From contig OU342817.1 in assembly GCA_910591455.2 (NCBI GenBank), positions 4,161,980-4,225,979 on the forward strand: a DNA stretch of 64,000 nt. The letters are read 5' to 3'. Below, piece by piece: positions 33,958 to 47,600 of this stretch. Under the pieces are notes generated by a model. That model was not told where the DNA came from. It did not search any database and saw nothing but the letters and a program-made list of their open reading frames with translations. The position numbers and the translations under genes are program-made. Numbering within the stretch: the first letter of the stretch is position 1; every line of letters begins with the position of its first letter. Source of the stretch: Pholis gunnellus (Eukaryota; Chordata; Actinopteri; Perciformes; Pholidae).

Positions 33958-35589
33958 AAAAGCCTTGTTTTTGCATAATCTGCAACTTTCTGTTGTTTTG
34001 TACTTTTTTTTCCCATTTTTATGTACATTTAATAAGCTCTAGTTGCTTAACTGAAAATGTCTGAATGTAAAGAATATTGAAGTTTTCCATCCTCATGGGA
34101 AAACAACAATGTTAATAAAAACCACATTGTGAGACTATAGGATCACTATTTTTGAATTAACAAATACTACTATTAATTAATGACTAATTTTTGACTAAAT
34201 TACTATTTTCACAATTATCACTCACCACATCAACTGTCGGGTTTATCTCTCTGTCAAATGATGATTGTGCGTTCATCAGCTACAAAGAAACCTGCACCAA
34301 TAAGTCTTGGTCCGTGGGGTCACAAACAAATAAAAATGTGAAACTTGGCTCAACGGTTACATCTTGCAACACTGAATGTACAAACCAGTCAATAAAACTC
34401 AACACCCAGGACATCATGTAAACACCACGAGGTGTGTGACTCAACATCAAAGCAACTCTCTGCTAATCAAACGTTAAGCTCTGAAGCTCAGCAGCACACT
34501 GGTCATACATTGTGGACTTTTTCCTTATGGAAACCACATGACCCTTTGTTTCAGTCGGCCTTTAATTAAGCAGCCTGAGCTCTACTGAGCTTTACGTGCT
34601 TCATGGGATCGACATTATGACCGACTGGAGTTGAGCACAGACTTCTCTTTCAACAGGACAAAACTTCTAAATCACAAAAAGTATTCCTAAAGGATGGATT
34701 CACATTTGCCCTGAGCATTTTGCTGCAGCTATTGCACACACGTTGAGACAACTCATGTAGTATAAATGTGATGTACAATATTCAGATAATGGAAATTATT
34801 ATGTCAGTTGTAATAACAGTTGATCCCGACTGAAGATACTTTGACATTTAAAAAAATCAAAGCTTTGTTGTACCCAGTAAAGAAACAGTTAAGATATTAC
34901 AAAGACAGGTTGTATTGGGCCTTTAATAGCAATGTGATTATTGTTTTATTAAGAACGTGATAATTAATTCATCAACTTCTGTGCACTTTGGTCGGCAGCA
35001 GACACCGAGCTAGTCTGCCTTTATTAGGAGAGAGTGTCTCCTAACCGGTTTAGGTTGGCTTGTACAAACGCACTGATGTACACTGATTCACAGACACCCA
35101 TGCACTATTATAAACACATGCACATGCATGCAGAGGAAGTATATGATCGAAAGTCTCTCTCACACACACACGCACACACACACACACAATAACATGGGTC
35201 AAGTGAGAGCCCGAGGCAGCAGAGTCGGAACCTTCATCCTTCCTCCTCCCTTAAACATTTACTCTTTAGATCCAGATCCGCGTTCCTCTCTGCTGCCTTG
35301 CATCAACTCTGCCTGACACTCGGCACAGAAATCTGCCTGCTCTGCTCTTATATGGATATCGATGAGCACGGAGCCCGGTGCTGCTGATGAGAGACACTTA
35401 AGAAGTTCTGCAACTCTCAGACGGAGCAGGAGAGAGGGAGGGAGAGGGAGAGGGAGAGGGACAGAGTGGGAGAGAGTGAAGGAGGACGGAGAGGAAGACT
35501 TCATGCCAGAAATGGTTACTTGAGGATTTGGATGTCTTTTCTCCTTCTGTTGAAGTCATACTTCCTCCCCGTACAGCCTTCTAAACGTG

Positions 35590-36330
35590 TATAAAATGAC
35601 TAAACCGCGTAGTACCCAACCATTCTTTGTATTTTAAAATATTAAGTACTTTATCTGACTTATTGTTGTTATATTCTGAGATTGGGGGCATTTGGATTGC
35701 CTCTGAACGGCTCTCAACATGGCGACGGCTGAGCCGGCGGCTCGTAGCTAATGGTGCTACGGCGCTAACAGTATAAACAACAGCAAACATGCTGACAGAG
35801 CTAACAGAGTTTACCTGAAGGGGGAACCAGACAGTTAGTGCTCTGCTTCGGCTGTGAACCGCCCTATGAGAGCAGTGCAGAGCTAACCAGTGGTTCACGC
35901 ACACATGCTAAAACATGCACTTAAAGCACTCTCGGCTTGCCCGGCTGGAAACATTATAGTTCACTTAGTCCAATACTTAGTTTTACTGAATGGAGCCTGA
36001 ACACACCATAATATAGCCAAATATGATGGTTAAACTGTGTAATTAACGTGATTACCTGGTCATTGTTTTACATCCAAAATGTTGATTTGAGGCACTTTTT
36101 TTGTCGGATATAAGACATTTTACAGCTATTCTTCTCAAGGCTTCAGGTGAGTGGCACTACTCTGTCATACACAAAACAAACCGGTGCACACGTGTGTTAG
36201 GAGACTCGTGCAAGAGTAGAGTTCACTGGTTAGTCCCAGACATCTTTACGTGTAACCCAAAGCAGCAGTCACACTTTCAGACAGAGGCCTACATGTTAGC
36301 AGGCCAGCAGTAGACCCGTGGACAGCTCTC
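35590..36330. repeat. Dispersed repeat region (second copy of ATGGCGACGGCT family)
   Basis: Shares the CTCTCAACATGGCGACGGCT word with 26.57 kb and continues with GCTAACAGTATAAACAACAG and similar words. Splice-like sites inside it are not taken as exons. No protein recognised. Confidence 0.45.
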
Positions 36331-36971
36331 TGACATGCTAAGTGCCGACAGTAACAGCACACAGCGGGGTGCTGAGTACAAGCTGCAAGTCAACTGGAGC
36401 ATGAGACCACACTCAGCAGGTCACACACCTGTTGAACACAAATACGAGTCATGTTCTCCTTTTTAATGAGGGGGCAGGCGGATGATGAAAGGATGTGAAA
36501 GGAGATGTTGATTGAATTTAATCTTTTGCCTCTGCAGCATGCTAACAACAACAACAACAACACCATAAAACAGGAGCTATGTTTCACCATTGCCTTTAGT
36601 AAAGAAAAAGGTGCACAAATCTGCACTTGCTTGCTAAAGGAAAGCATACCTGAAACTACTTTGTATAAAAGCTTTTTGTTCTGATGTCCATTAGCTGACC
36701 AACGAATAAGCTTATTAGTGCAAATAAAGAAACGCAGCAAAGCATATTTGCATTTGTTCATCTATATTCTAAACTATTTCAACACCAAAAAAATCAAATG
36801 AATGCTTATAACTGGGTGATAGTTGCAGATATGTCTTCTTATGTGTAGATGAACAGAATCCAGTGGCAGAGGGTCAAGCGTGGGGCCGGTCAGTAAACCT
36901 GTCTGTTCATTGTGACGGGTGCAGCAGGTGCACCAAGCACCAAGCAACTGTCGGAGGGAGTTACATGCACT

Positions 36972-37002
<31 letters not shown>

Positions 37003-37914
37003 AACAAAACTGTGGAGAAATGACGCCCGACCACTGTTGGAACAACGGGCCGGCCCAACACATAGACGAAAGATCAGCTGCAGACACATGCCACCATACA
37101 GCCATAATCTGGAGGTTGGAATGCTAATTCCCGTGTGGTTACTTGAGACGGCGCGCAGCAACAAGAGGGAGGTTTGGTTGGGACACGACATTCAGTCCTC
37201 CGAGGGAGAAAATGTAAACCAGACACCGGTCACGCACACTGCTGAGCTTTGGCACCAAAGTTTGAACTCACAACAGGGTGGCTTGGTAAAAATAAGAGTG
37301 TTTATGAATGAGTTTCCCAATCTTTAGGTACAATGCTTTCACTTTCTTTGATTCTTTAGGGCATGATGCACTTTTTTAATGAAGTAATTCTGATATTGTC
37401 TTTGACTGTGACCCAAAGTGATCCTGTTTCAACAGCTGATGGTTTACACAATTCACCTGCTGATACCTAGATTTAATGAATGAACCAGAATTAATGAATA
37501 AAAAGCAACAAATGGCTGGTTAACAACCAAAGACACAAAGTTATTTAGTAATTTCCAGCCATTTCTTTTCAAGTGTAGCAAATCAGGTGTGAGGCAACGT
37601 CTGAGCATTTAAACATCCTGTTATAATTCAGTAAATGTTTCATTACCTTATTAGGTGCCAGAATATTATTGCAATTATTTTGTACATTTGAGTCACGAGG
37701 AAGCTATTGTAGCTCAAAGATAAATTAAGTAGCCTAATGTAACAGCTAAACATCTTAATCTACTTAGTCTACAGTTTACATAACTCAACACAAAGCTGAA
37801 TGATGTCAGATTCATTATAGAAGAACTGTCTGCTTACTTGCTGACCTCATATATATATTGATATATATACCACAGCATGCATGAGATTAAAATAAGAAAG
37901 ACAAAACCATACTC

Positions 37915-37964
37915 ACAATGTTTTAGCTTCAATGATAGTCCATTCATCCCGTCAGCAGAATTCT
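37915..37964 (-). other. Weak candidate svil 5' non-coding exon
   Basis: About 50 nt between TTTTGAATCTCAG and CATT|GTGAGT. It contains ATGs followed by early stops when joined to the known svil exons. Could equally be a first exon or chance. Confidence 0.2.
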
Positions 37965-39610
37965 GAGATTCAAAACCACCGAACAACGGATCTCACACGT
38001 GCCTTATTCAGAGCGAAGCAGATGCTGAGGAGGCAGGACGCAGGAGGCAGGAGGCAGGAGGCGCAGGTGTGAGCAGGTAAACCCAAAGTCATCCACCACG
38101 AAGCAGCTCCCGACCTCAGCAGCCGACAAATATAGCCTGGTGCTTTCCCCACTAGCTCTGCTGCACGGGGCCAAATAAATCAGTCCAAGAACAGCCGAGC
38201 AATGAAGAAAGAGAAGAAGGGAGAGAGAGCGAGAGGGAGTGGGGTATGCAGGAGAGGGGTGAAGGAGAGGGACAGGGATGAAGCTGAGTAAAAAAAAAAA
38301 AAAAAAAATACACAAGAGGTGTGTTAGAACGGATTGATCCTCCAACAATGAGTGATTCTTCAAACTGTTCCAAAAGTCAAAACCGGGGTTTTTTAAATGT
38401 CCATTCATGCAAACCAGGTGTGGGACACTGGTCTGATAGTTTACACTGACGAGTGAGAGGCGACACAACATTGCCTCCGAGGGGTTTGTGGAGTGCGGGC
38501 CAAAATCGGCGCGGTAACCTCATCCCACAGCAACCATGTAAGGGCTGAAGAGAGCGGCCTCGATAGACGGGCATCTGCCATAAATAGCCAGGAAGCGTCG
38601 GGCTCCCAGTGCGGGGGGATCCAATCAGCTGTTAAGCTCCAATCCAGCAGCACAGTGTGTGATCCAGACTCCACATGGGCTCCTGGACCACAACATCGGG
38701 GTCTCTGCAGCACGGAGCTGCAATACACTTTTATTTTGCTTTGAGCAATGTGTGGTTCATCAACACATTATCATTACACAGTTTGTGTAATATTTAAGAT
38801 TGCGTCCTTGCCAAAGTACTAAAGGACAGCTGTTGAGGTGCACTAAAGAGGATCTCTTGTCTGCTGATGTAAATATTTATCAAAAGTTGAGCAACTATTG
38901 TTCACCTCCAAAAATAGAAATGTGAGCAAAGCAAACAAACAATTAATTTTCCCATTTATTTCGCAATATGTCTTAAATGTAAAAAACAATTAAACTAATT
39001 TGAAGATATAGGCATTAAAGTCAACATAATCCTTGCTGAAATAACATTGGCATTTTATTTTCGAGAAAATTGGCAGCATGTTGGAATTTAACAATTATTT
39101 TACCTATTAGTTTGCAATGGTATAATTATAAATCTATTATTAAAAAAACAGGCAGAGTGACAATGTATTTCACATGGGCACTAACAAGTATATGTGTCAA
39201 AGTGACAAGATGTATGCTATATTTAAAAGGACTAGAAACTGTAAATGTATTATCTGCCTGCACATCTTCTGGTAGAGAAGAATCAGGGTTTTGAGGTGTT
39301 TTTGTTGTTGTATTTTTATAGTTTAGCTCCATCTTGTGGACATAATAAGTACATAACTACATGCAATCCTTTGCGTGTTTCTACAGGTGTTTACACCAAA
39401 CACATGTTAAGATTAAGAAGTACTCTCCTCCTTTCAGTTTGTTCTTCTTCTCATGTTCTGGGGTGTGGTTGTAGAGAATGCAGTATGTGTGCAAGAAGGT
39501 CAACTGTCACTGGGTCCTTAATGGAGTTACGTATTCCCTGAGCAACAGAGGCAAGCATGCTTGACAGTACTACAAAGTGTAAAGTAATGACAGATATGTG
39601 ATTTACTTAC

Positions 39611-39710
39611 AGTGGTATGGCTCAGAGATGGAGACAGCTGTGATGGGGGGACAGCTGGAGATTAATGGCAGTGAGGTCTGAAGAACAGTGGCAGTTGCAA
39701 CAGTTTCATT
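39611..39710 (-). other. Candidate 100-nt exon next to a retroelement tail
   Basis: Acceptor TTTGGTGTCTTCAG and donor CACT|GTAAGT. One frame is open throughout (NETVATATVLQTSLPLISSC, then PPITAVSISEPYH), but it does not join any known svil or jcad exon in phase. The upstream pyrimidine tract is supplied by the TTATC repeat of a LINE-like tail. Possibly a svil 5' UTR exon. Confidence 0.4.
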
Positions 39711-39723
39711 CTGAAGACACCAA

Positions 39724-40020
39724 AGAAGGTAAGATAAGATAAGATAAGATAAAATAAGATAAAATAAGATAATCCTTTATTAGTCCCGCAGTGGGAAATT
39801 TACAGGATTACAGCAGCATAGTGGATAGTGCAAATAAGAGACATAGTAAAAAAAACAAGATCAAAACAATTGTAAATAAGTAATTAAACAGTAAAGAATA
39901 TTAAATAAGTAAAAAAAGTAAAAAATCCACAATAACAGAATAATTGTGGTATTGCACAGTGTATTTATATTGCACAGAATAATAAAAAACCTACTACTAC
40001 ATAATTAAAAAAGACACAAT
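39724..40020 (-). repeat. LINE-2-like 3' end with (TTATC)n tail
   Basis: On the minus strand the order is AATTTCCCACTGCGGGACTA, ATAAAGG and then TTATCTTATC repeats, the standard 3' end of a fish non-LTR retroelement. The 5' portion fades out. Confidence 0.65.
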
Positions 40021-43000
40021 GACATCAGACTATATTATAACTTACAAACCAACATGAGTGAGTTTCTTGCAGTTGTAATGGTTACCATTAGAAGAACCAG
40101 TGCCACTACTAGCAGTCAAATGGTAGTAATACCACTAGTGGCATATTATTTTGTAGCAACAACAGTATACTAATAGTAAACATTATTGAAGTGAAAAGTG
40201 GTGTCTTATTAGCTATTTAATATGTTAAAATGTAATGGTTATATCATTCTATTCTAGGGTTTTATCTGAGGAGCATGGTCAGCAACACAGGCGGCCATGT
40301 TGACCTACAGTTACCAAAACTGAAAAGTCTAGCTAACGTGGCTAACGTTACTACTTTAACCTTCTTTCTATGGCAAATCGGAAGCTTCAGGTTCAAAGAA
40401 CACCCGGTTTTGATTTGTGGTTAGCAAGAGAACAACATACCATAAGTAAATATGTTGTGTAAAATTACTGGGAACAAATTCAGAAGTTGCTGTCCTCCTA
40501 TTTGGGGCTAACGTTAAGCTTAAAACGTTAGCTACAGTACTCTAATTAGCTAACCTTAGGTGTAAGTTAGCAGTTAATTAGCTAGCTATTACTATATTAT
40601 ATGGCTACTACAGGAAACACAAGTAATCATTCATAGTTTTAAAAATGTGTAACTATGCTGAATGAAAGCCTCTTTAATATTTCGGAAGTTATTTATCCTT
40701 TGAGCCAAACTGGTATTCTGGCAGCACCAGATTAATGCAGTATTTAAGCTAACGTTCACACTGTTATTTGGGGTTGATACAGTGATTCTGTAAACAGATG
40801 TATGAAATAAAAAAATGTCAAAGTGTTTTCTTTTAATTAAATTGTAATTTGGCTCATGAGAATAATTAAATTGGCTATAAGAAATATTCTTTTAAGCAGT
40901 ATTGTTAACTAAATAAAAAAACAGCATGTGGCCACAATGTCAATAATGTTGAATTCCTGTTACTGTGGAACATATGTGATTACATACATGTTGATAAATA
41001 CTTTATGTGGGCGAAGGTAAGATAATATATGGTTGATATATTTATATAGAATCGATCATAATTTGTTGTTGTAACCAGTGTTTTTATAACCTTGTTATCA
41101 TCACCAACGATACATGAACTGTGATGCAGTCATAGTTACATAATGTTTATACATATTATATATATATTAGTAGGCTGTGTTGTATATTATGTTATATGGC
41201 TACATATAGCTAATCAGTCTCCATCCCTAAGTGTGATGTCTTAAACATATATATATATTGGAGAGAGGAAGTTCTGTATTTTTTCTAAATATTTTACAAA
41301 GAGCAACAAAAGTATTTCCTCCAGTAACCTGATAGAGAGCATGAAACAGATCCTGTAAATGTCCCCTATAGGCAATTGATCACAAACACAAATTTCATGC
41401 AAAGAGTTTATTTATGAATCAGACTGCAGTATCATACAACAGTAGCACAATCATATGACTATGGATTATGCTCATATTTATAGATACAAAGATAAAGGCA
41501 TGTCTTAAAGGAAATAAAATGAATGAGTTTTTTTTATTTACTCTAAAAATAGCTTTTAAATACTTGGCATAGTTTTGTAAATTAAATTCTAAAACATAAC
41601 GTTTGCCCACTGGTTTTACTATTGGAGTACCAAATGCAAATATACTTTATGAAAAACATTTTTTTCCTCCTCTCTCTTGCATTTCATGCAAGGAAGAAAA
41701 AAAGATGTCAGTGAGTACAAAAAAGCACTTAAATCTCATATGAAAATAGAAAATATTACAAGTGTGCATAATTACTTCATGTTGCACATAACCTGCAGTA
41801 CAAAAAGTCAAATGACACTATGTTCAAGTGTACCTGACATGCCAATTATTGAGGGGGCGTATGTACTGAAATAGCTATTTAAATGTCATCGGGGGCAGTT
41901 TACACACAAGACCAAGGCTAAGCCTTTCAGTCCGCAAAATGAATTGAGAATGAGATGTGTCAGTAATTATGGGCGTGCCAGCTTGTCCTCCCTGTGATGC
42001 TGACTTTGTAGTTGTCTTGAAACACTGAATCTCATCCTGCACTTTTTTTAAATTATGCTTTTTGTATTATTTGAAGTTCACAGTTTTGATTCAATGTTCC
42101 CTACAGATAAACGGCATGAAGAGCAGAAACTATCCACAATGCTACTGTACCCCTCCAGCCAGAGGGATGGCAGAACAGTAAGTTGTTTGTAAAAACCTAA
42201 GGTATGAAACAGTGCTTAGTAGGTTAATATTTGGCATTGCCTGGAGTATAATGTAATGCACACATAATAAGGCGACATGATTATTCCAAATTTACAAGAA
42301 ATGTTTGAAATACAAGACAAAGTTCTGAGTTGATAAAATGCTACAACTGTAAAATGCTACATAACAATTAAGTGATAGTTGTGATTAAACAGTGATGGTT
42401 TACTACAAATCTGTTGATACATTAAACCAATGCAGCGCTGCTGTTGTGGGAAAAACCACGTAACTGCACACTTGTTTTTATCCACAAGATCTTTTTTTTT
42501 ATCATTAAGTAAGTTTTAAGTGATGATTTAAAATGTATTAAAAACCCTTGTATTTAAAAAAAAAATCTGTTTTAGTACTTTTCTTTGCAAATTCGTGGTT
42601 TTTAGCCAAAAATAGCATACTGCATTGTATCCTTTAGTGCAATAAGTGTTAGGGACGGCAGAACATTTTACACAAAATGAACACACTGTGGAATGAAAGA
42701 AACAAAGAAAGAACGGAGGAGGTTAGGAGGAGGAGGGGAAGAAAGGGAGGAAAGGGAGGGTGAAAGGAAGGAAAAGAAAAGAATTTCCCAATTTTATTTC
42801 TAACAATGTTTCGAGGAACCAACAACAGAACAATACATGATTTGAATTGGAAGACATACAAAGACAAAAATATGACACAGGTCATGTCTGACCACCAACG
42901 TAGGAAATACAGCTGAGATGGATTGACGTATCAAATATCACGAGGACTGTCCAACATTGACTCTGTTAGCGTATGAAAAAGCACTATCAAATAGGAAATC

Positions 43001-44571
43001 ATGGCACAATCATAAAGTTTCCACCACATCAACACTGGCGATGATGAACCCTATCGCTCACTGAAACCGAACCGTGTGATCAAGGCACACCACAGGCCCA
43101 TCCCTTCTTATATCACTCCGTTAGATTTTAAAGCACTAGAAAATTATGTATACTCTCAGTATGGTTCTATACAGACATATGATACTTTCAGCTTGATAGA
43201 AGTGTGGAGAAATAAAATGTCATGGTTAAATACAAAATATCTCTTAAAATATTTAAAATATACTTTATTTTGTACATTATGCAAACTGATTAACAATTCG
43301 ATGATAACAAAAATAATTTTTCATGAAATGGCGTCTTTTTGCGATACAGATGTATGAACATAGATATATCTCATGAAGTAAAGCACCCACCCCGTTAAGC
43401 GCCCATATACCCTGACACGATTCCATATCCCTGTAATATGATTTGAATGACACGTTCACATTAAAACTCCTGACAATGGTTCCTACAGGTAGCTCCACTA
43501 CACCACTGAGCTGTTTGTACAACAATATTGCTCTACCTATCTTTTTTTTTTTTAGTTTTTTGTTCTTTATCCCTATATCCATCTTTTTAAGTTTGCCAAA
43601 TTCGCCAACCACCACTTGAACTCAATCCGTGCCTTTATTGCTTCCTGAAATTACCTGGAAATGGGAGCTATACATCGGATTGATCAGAGGACTAACACAC
43701 ATCTGGTTAAAGAAGGCAGCTCTCCCTTTTCCAGCGTAGAACCAAAGTAACGTATAATAGGTCACCGGTCTATCATGTCATGTGGTGTAGAGTCACTCTT
43801 CATTGAAGAGCTCTATGGGTTATGGTTGCAGAGTGTACAAAAGCAATGAAAAAGGGCACAATGTCGTTCAAATTTTAAAAAAGAAAGGCTGATTGACCTC
43901 ATCTGAAAATCAAAACAGTTCTTGAGCCAGAGACAGTGATGTCCAGTTCTAAAACAGGTGTCGCCTCACCACGACAATCAGATACGCAGTTTATTTTGGT
44001 GTAGTTTAAATGCAACAGAACAGGTTTGTGACAATAACCCTTCTAAGTCTACGTTAGGCTAAACATAAACGCTTACATTCATATCCTTAACAGCTCGCCC
44101 GTAAACAAACTGATTCGTTCAGTATGCGAAAAATGTCTCGACTGTATTCACTATGGACATTTTAGAAGTTCTAGTATGCACGACAGAATTGCATAATGTC
44201 TGCCAATGAGAAAAGCATAGGGAGGGTAGAATAGAAAGGACAAGCCGCTACAAGAAGACTAACTAGTAAAAACCCTATAAGAGGATGGGCTTGGGGATGG
44301 AGGACGGATGGGGTTGTGGGAAGTCAGCTTGGGAAGGCTGGGGAGGGATTCGAAGTGGAAGTTGCCCCACAAGTTAAAGGGGCACCTCCCTTTGGCAGTG
44401 GAACAGCACTCTTAGTAGTCAACGCAGCGCCGAGGGTGAGGGTGTACACAATGCTCTTGTCGGACAAGAAGGCCATTTCAGTGTCAAGATGAGATGAAGG
44501 CATTCTAGTAGGCAGCCAGGTCACAGTGTTGGAGCTAAAAACCTCAGATGGAGATGATGGACGCAGTCTTT
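40021..44571 (-). other. Gene-poor region; probable jcad 3' UTR on its right
   Basis: AT-rich with no conserved frame. From 44571 leftwards this should be jcad 3' UTR; minus-strand AATAAA signals occur at several places (near 43993, 43631, 43263, 42793 and 41409), so the poly(A) site cannot be chosen from sequence alone. Confidence 0.4.
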
Positions 44572-44606
44572 CTACACTGTCTCCACTCGGCTGGGATCAT
44601 GGGGTA
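44572..44606 (-). CDS. jcad: jcad last coding exon (11 codons)
   Basis: Acceptor TTTACATTTCAG at 44607-44618, phase 1. The exon adds VPHDPSRVETV and stops at TAG (44574-44572). Of the possible frames this is the one set by the upstream exon. The hydrophobic C-terminus after VET resembles a PDZ-binding tail. Confidence 0.82.
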
Positions 44607-47600
44607 CTGAAATGTAAAGGAGAAAAATATTCATTCACAAAAAGTGTATTTGTATATATATATATATATAGTATTGTATTATATCATTCAACAAAAGGAT
44701 CTAAACCAAAGAATAATATTAAGGTACAAAGTGTTCAAGTGTGCTTTGCATGTATTCTGATCACTCCAGTGACATAAAAGTCAGTTATATGTTTAATGGA
44801 TTTGAATTCACTGAGGAGGGTTGAAGACTTGCACTATCTTTGGGCACCGACACCATCTTGTGGAGATGTCTTTAACAGCAAGGCCCAGTGACAGTCTCCT
44901 CAATTTTGATAAATTGCAACCTTATAAATCTAAAAATATATTTTTGTGCAGACTTACATGAGACTATAACCGTTCTTCTAACTTGGTGTTTTTACGATTG
45001 GTGAGAAAAAAATGCCCATAAAGTATGACAAAAATATATAATGTTTCCCTCATGAATATTAACACAATTTGATGTCTCCTTTCCAGAATAAAACCTAAAG
45101 CACAATTTTGGTCAAAATGACACATGGAGCATTCATTGACTCAGTTTCTAAAAGCACATTTCCTATCAATACCTATAAACATAGTTAGTTTTATTGACAT
45201 ATTTCTCAGCATTTAAATGAAATTAGTCTGCAGCCATCCTGAAGCATGCATATACATCTGGGGATAGGGACAGTGAAATCACATGATGCATTGAACTATT
45301 TTAAATAATTGCTTTGGTATTTTCCTTTTCTCTTTTGGTTTGTTAGTCAACTGAATCTGTGTGGACCAAGAACCACAAGGGAAATAAATGTTGTTTTTCT
45401 TAAGGTTACCCTTAATAATTTCTAAATGTGGGTACATTTGTAAAGCTGTACAGATAGTCCTCTAAATTTGGCTAATTCATTTTTCAAGTCTAATGTTCTT
45501 ATCTTACCTGAGAGAGACTCCTCCTCATCTTGCAACACTGTCTCCTCAGAGACCTGCTTTGAATGGGTGACCTCTTGATCTTGATCGTTCTCCTTGTCTC
45601 CCTGAGGAGCAGGGTGGGGCTCCTCCTCGTGTTCGTCCTTGCCCTCCCCCTCTGCCTCTGCCTCCCCCTCCCCAGAGTCAGTGCTCCTGATGCTGAGGCG
45701 CCTCACACGGTACATAACGTCCACCTCCCTCATGCGGGCCAGGTGCTCAACTGCCACGCGACCCGGAGAAACAGCCAGCTTGGTCTGCAAGGCTTCCATT
45801 CGCTGGGCGGGGCCCTTGCTCCTCCTCTCCCCCTCTAAGCTAAGAGACAGCCTGCGGTCTAGGTTTGGGGGAACTGAGAGTGGCAGTCTATCTGGCGGAA
45901 ACTCCGGTAACCCTGGGTGGTCTCGCCCCAGATGAGTCCGTACACCGAGTCTATGCTCTGGAGTAGCAAATGGCTTCTTTTCTTGCTCTTGCTTGTCATC
46001 AGGCAGTGTACTGTCTTGTCCCTCACACTCACTTTTCACTTCAGCTGTCTGTTTGTCTGCAACGCCCGCAGGTGTTTCTCCTGTAATGGCTTCCTTCTCT
46101 CCCAATTCTGCTTCCTTAGTTGCTGTTTCACTAGCACTCTGTTCCCCTGTGACTTGTGGGTCTGCTGGCGCATCAGTTGCTAATATTGTGGATGCGCCGT
46201 CCTCCGTAGCTCCATTTGCAGGGATGCGCTCAGCAGGATTAACTGCGCCCAAATCGTCTTCTGTCTGAGCATTGTCTGTTTTGTCACCCCCTCCCACATT
46301 TTCCTCTGTCATTGAATGCTGCTCCCTTGTTTCAGCACACAGGTCAGACCCTGACTGATTCAAACTTGAGTCATTTGGCTCCTCTGTTTTTGTATCTTCT
46401 GCTGGACTTTCTAAGGCGGCGCGTCGCGGCGGACTGCCGTTTTGATTGGTCGAGCTGTCCGAGCTGTTCTCCTCGTGAAGCGGAGGCAATGGGCCCTGTC
46501 TCATCTGATTCTCGAGCTCTCTTTTACAAATAGGGCACTCCTCCTCTGATTCAGCACTGAGATCTTGAAGAGTATCTGCGTCATTAGGTTTAGAGCTGCC
46601 TGCGGACGCTTTATTGACATCCGCCGGGTCTCTAGGGTGACGCAAAGTCTGGCATATGTCCTCATAATCAGGAGGACTAGTGAGTGTAGAGGCGTCCTGC
46701 ATTGGCTGTCTATCTGCCCACGGCACCTCAGCTGCTGCGGTGCGCGTTGTTGGACTGAAGTCACAAAGTGGTGTCTCGATAGGCTCATCCGGCAGCTCTA
46801 GTTTCACCGTCCTGCCATCGTTGCTCCGTCTGCGTGAAAGATGTGTAATAACCCTGTATTCTCTGAAACCTGTCTCCCGAGGAGGAACGGGGAGCTCCTC
46901 CCTAAGCTGCTTGCTGAAGGTTACTGACTTTGTTGCAGGCCTGGAGAAGGCGCTCTTGACTTCCCTGTATTCTGGGTCAACAGACCAGCTGACTGCACTG
47001 CGCCTAAGGCTGCTGGGTTTGTTGAGAGGTTCTGATGTCAATCGGATTTTGATACGCTCAGGGATTTGAACAGAACCATTTGGGACTTTATTGCTGGCAG
47101 TGCCTAGCTCCAAGATGTCTTTGTAGGCCTCGTTAAGGTCCTCTATGCACTTGTCAACACTGGGCTGTTTGCTGCTCTGCTGCTGCTGTTGATCCTGGAC
47201 TTCTTTTTTGATGACCTCCAGCTCTTTCACAGCATCCCATGGACGCTGGCTGGCCGGTCTCAGCAGTAACTGCTCAAATGGCTCCTGCCCACTATTTGCT
47301 GCTGGTTTGGTTTCCTCCGCATTTCCTGAGGGTGGTACTGCTGGCTGCTGAGCTGTGCTCTTGTTCAGCTGGTTGGAGAAGGTGGAGGTCAGAGAGAAGG
47401 CGCTGTTGCTTGACAGTTTCAGGCTCTTCACTCCCTTTATAGGAAAGCTGAAGGCAGTGCCCACAACACCGCTGCTATCAGGAGGGACTTCAGTGCCAGG
47501 AGGGACAGGTTCTTGTTGTGCTTCCTTGTTTTCAGAGTCAGGTTTTTGGGCCTCTGGGCTAGTTTGTGTCTCCTGGTCTCTATACTGGTTTGCAGGCCAG

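Noticed and set aside
35740..35905. Coding exon ending at the TTCAG|GTAAAC site near 35815
   Set aside because: It lies in a dispersed repeat and has no protein similarity or phase fit with svil.
44324..44524. Alternative jcad C-terminus using the long frame at 44.3-44.5 kb
   Set aside because: The upstream acceptor sets another frame that stops at 44572; reaching this frame needs an acceptor with no pyrimidine tract.
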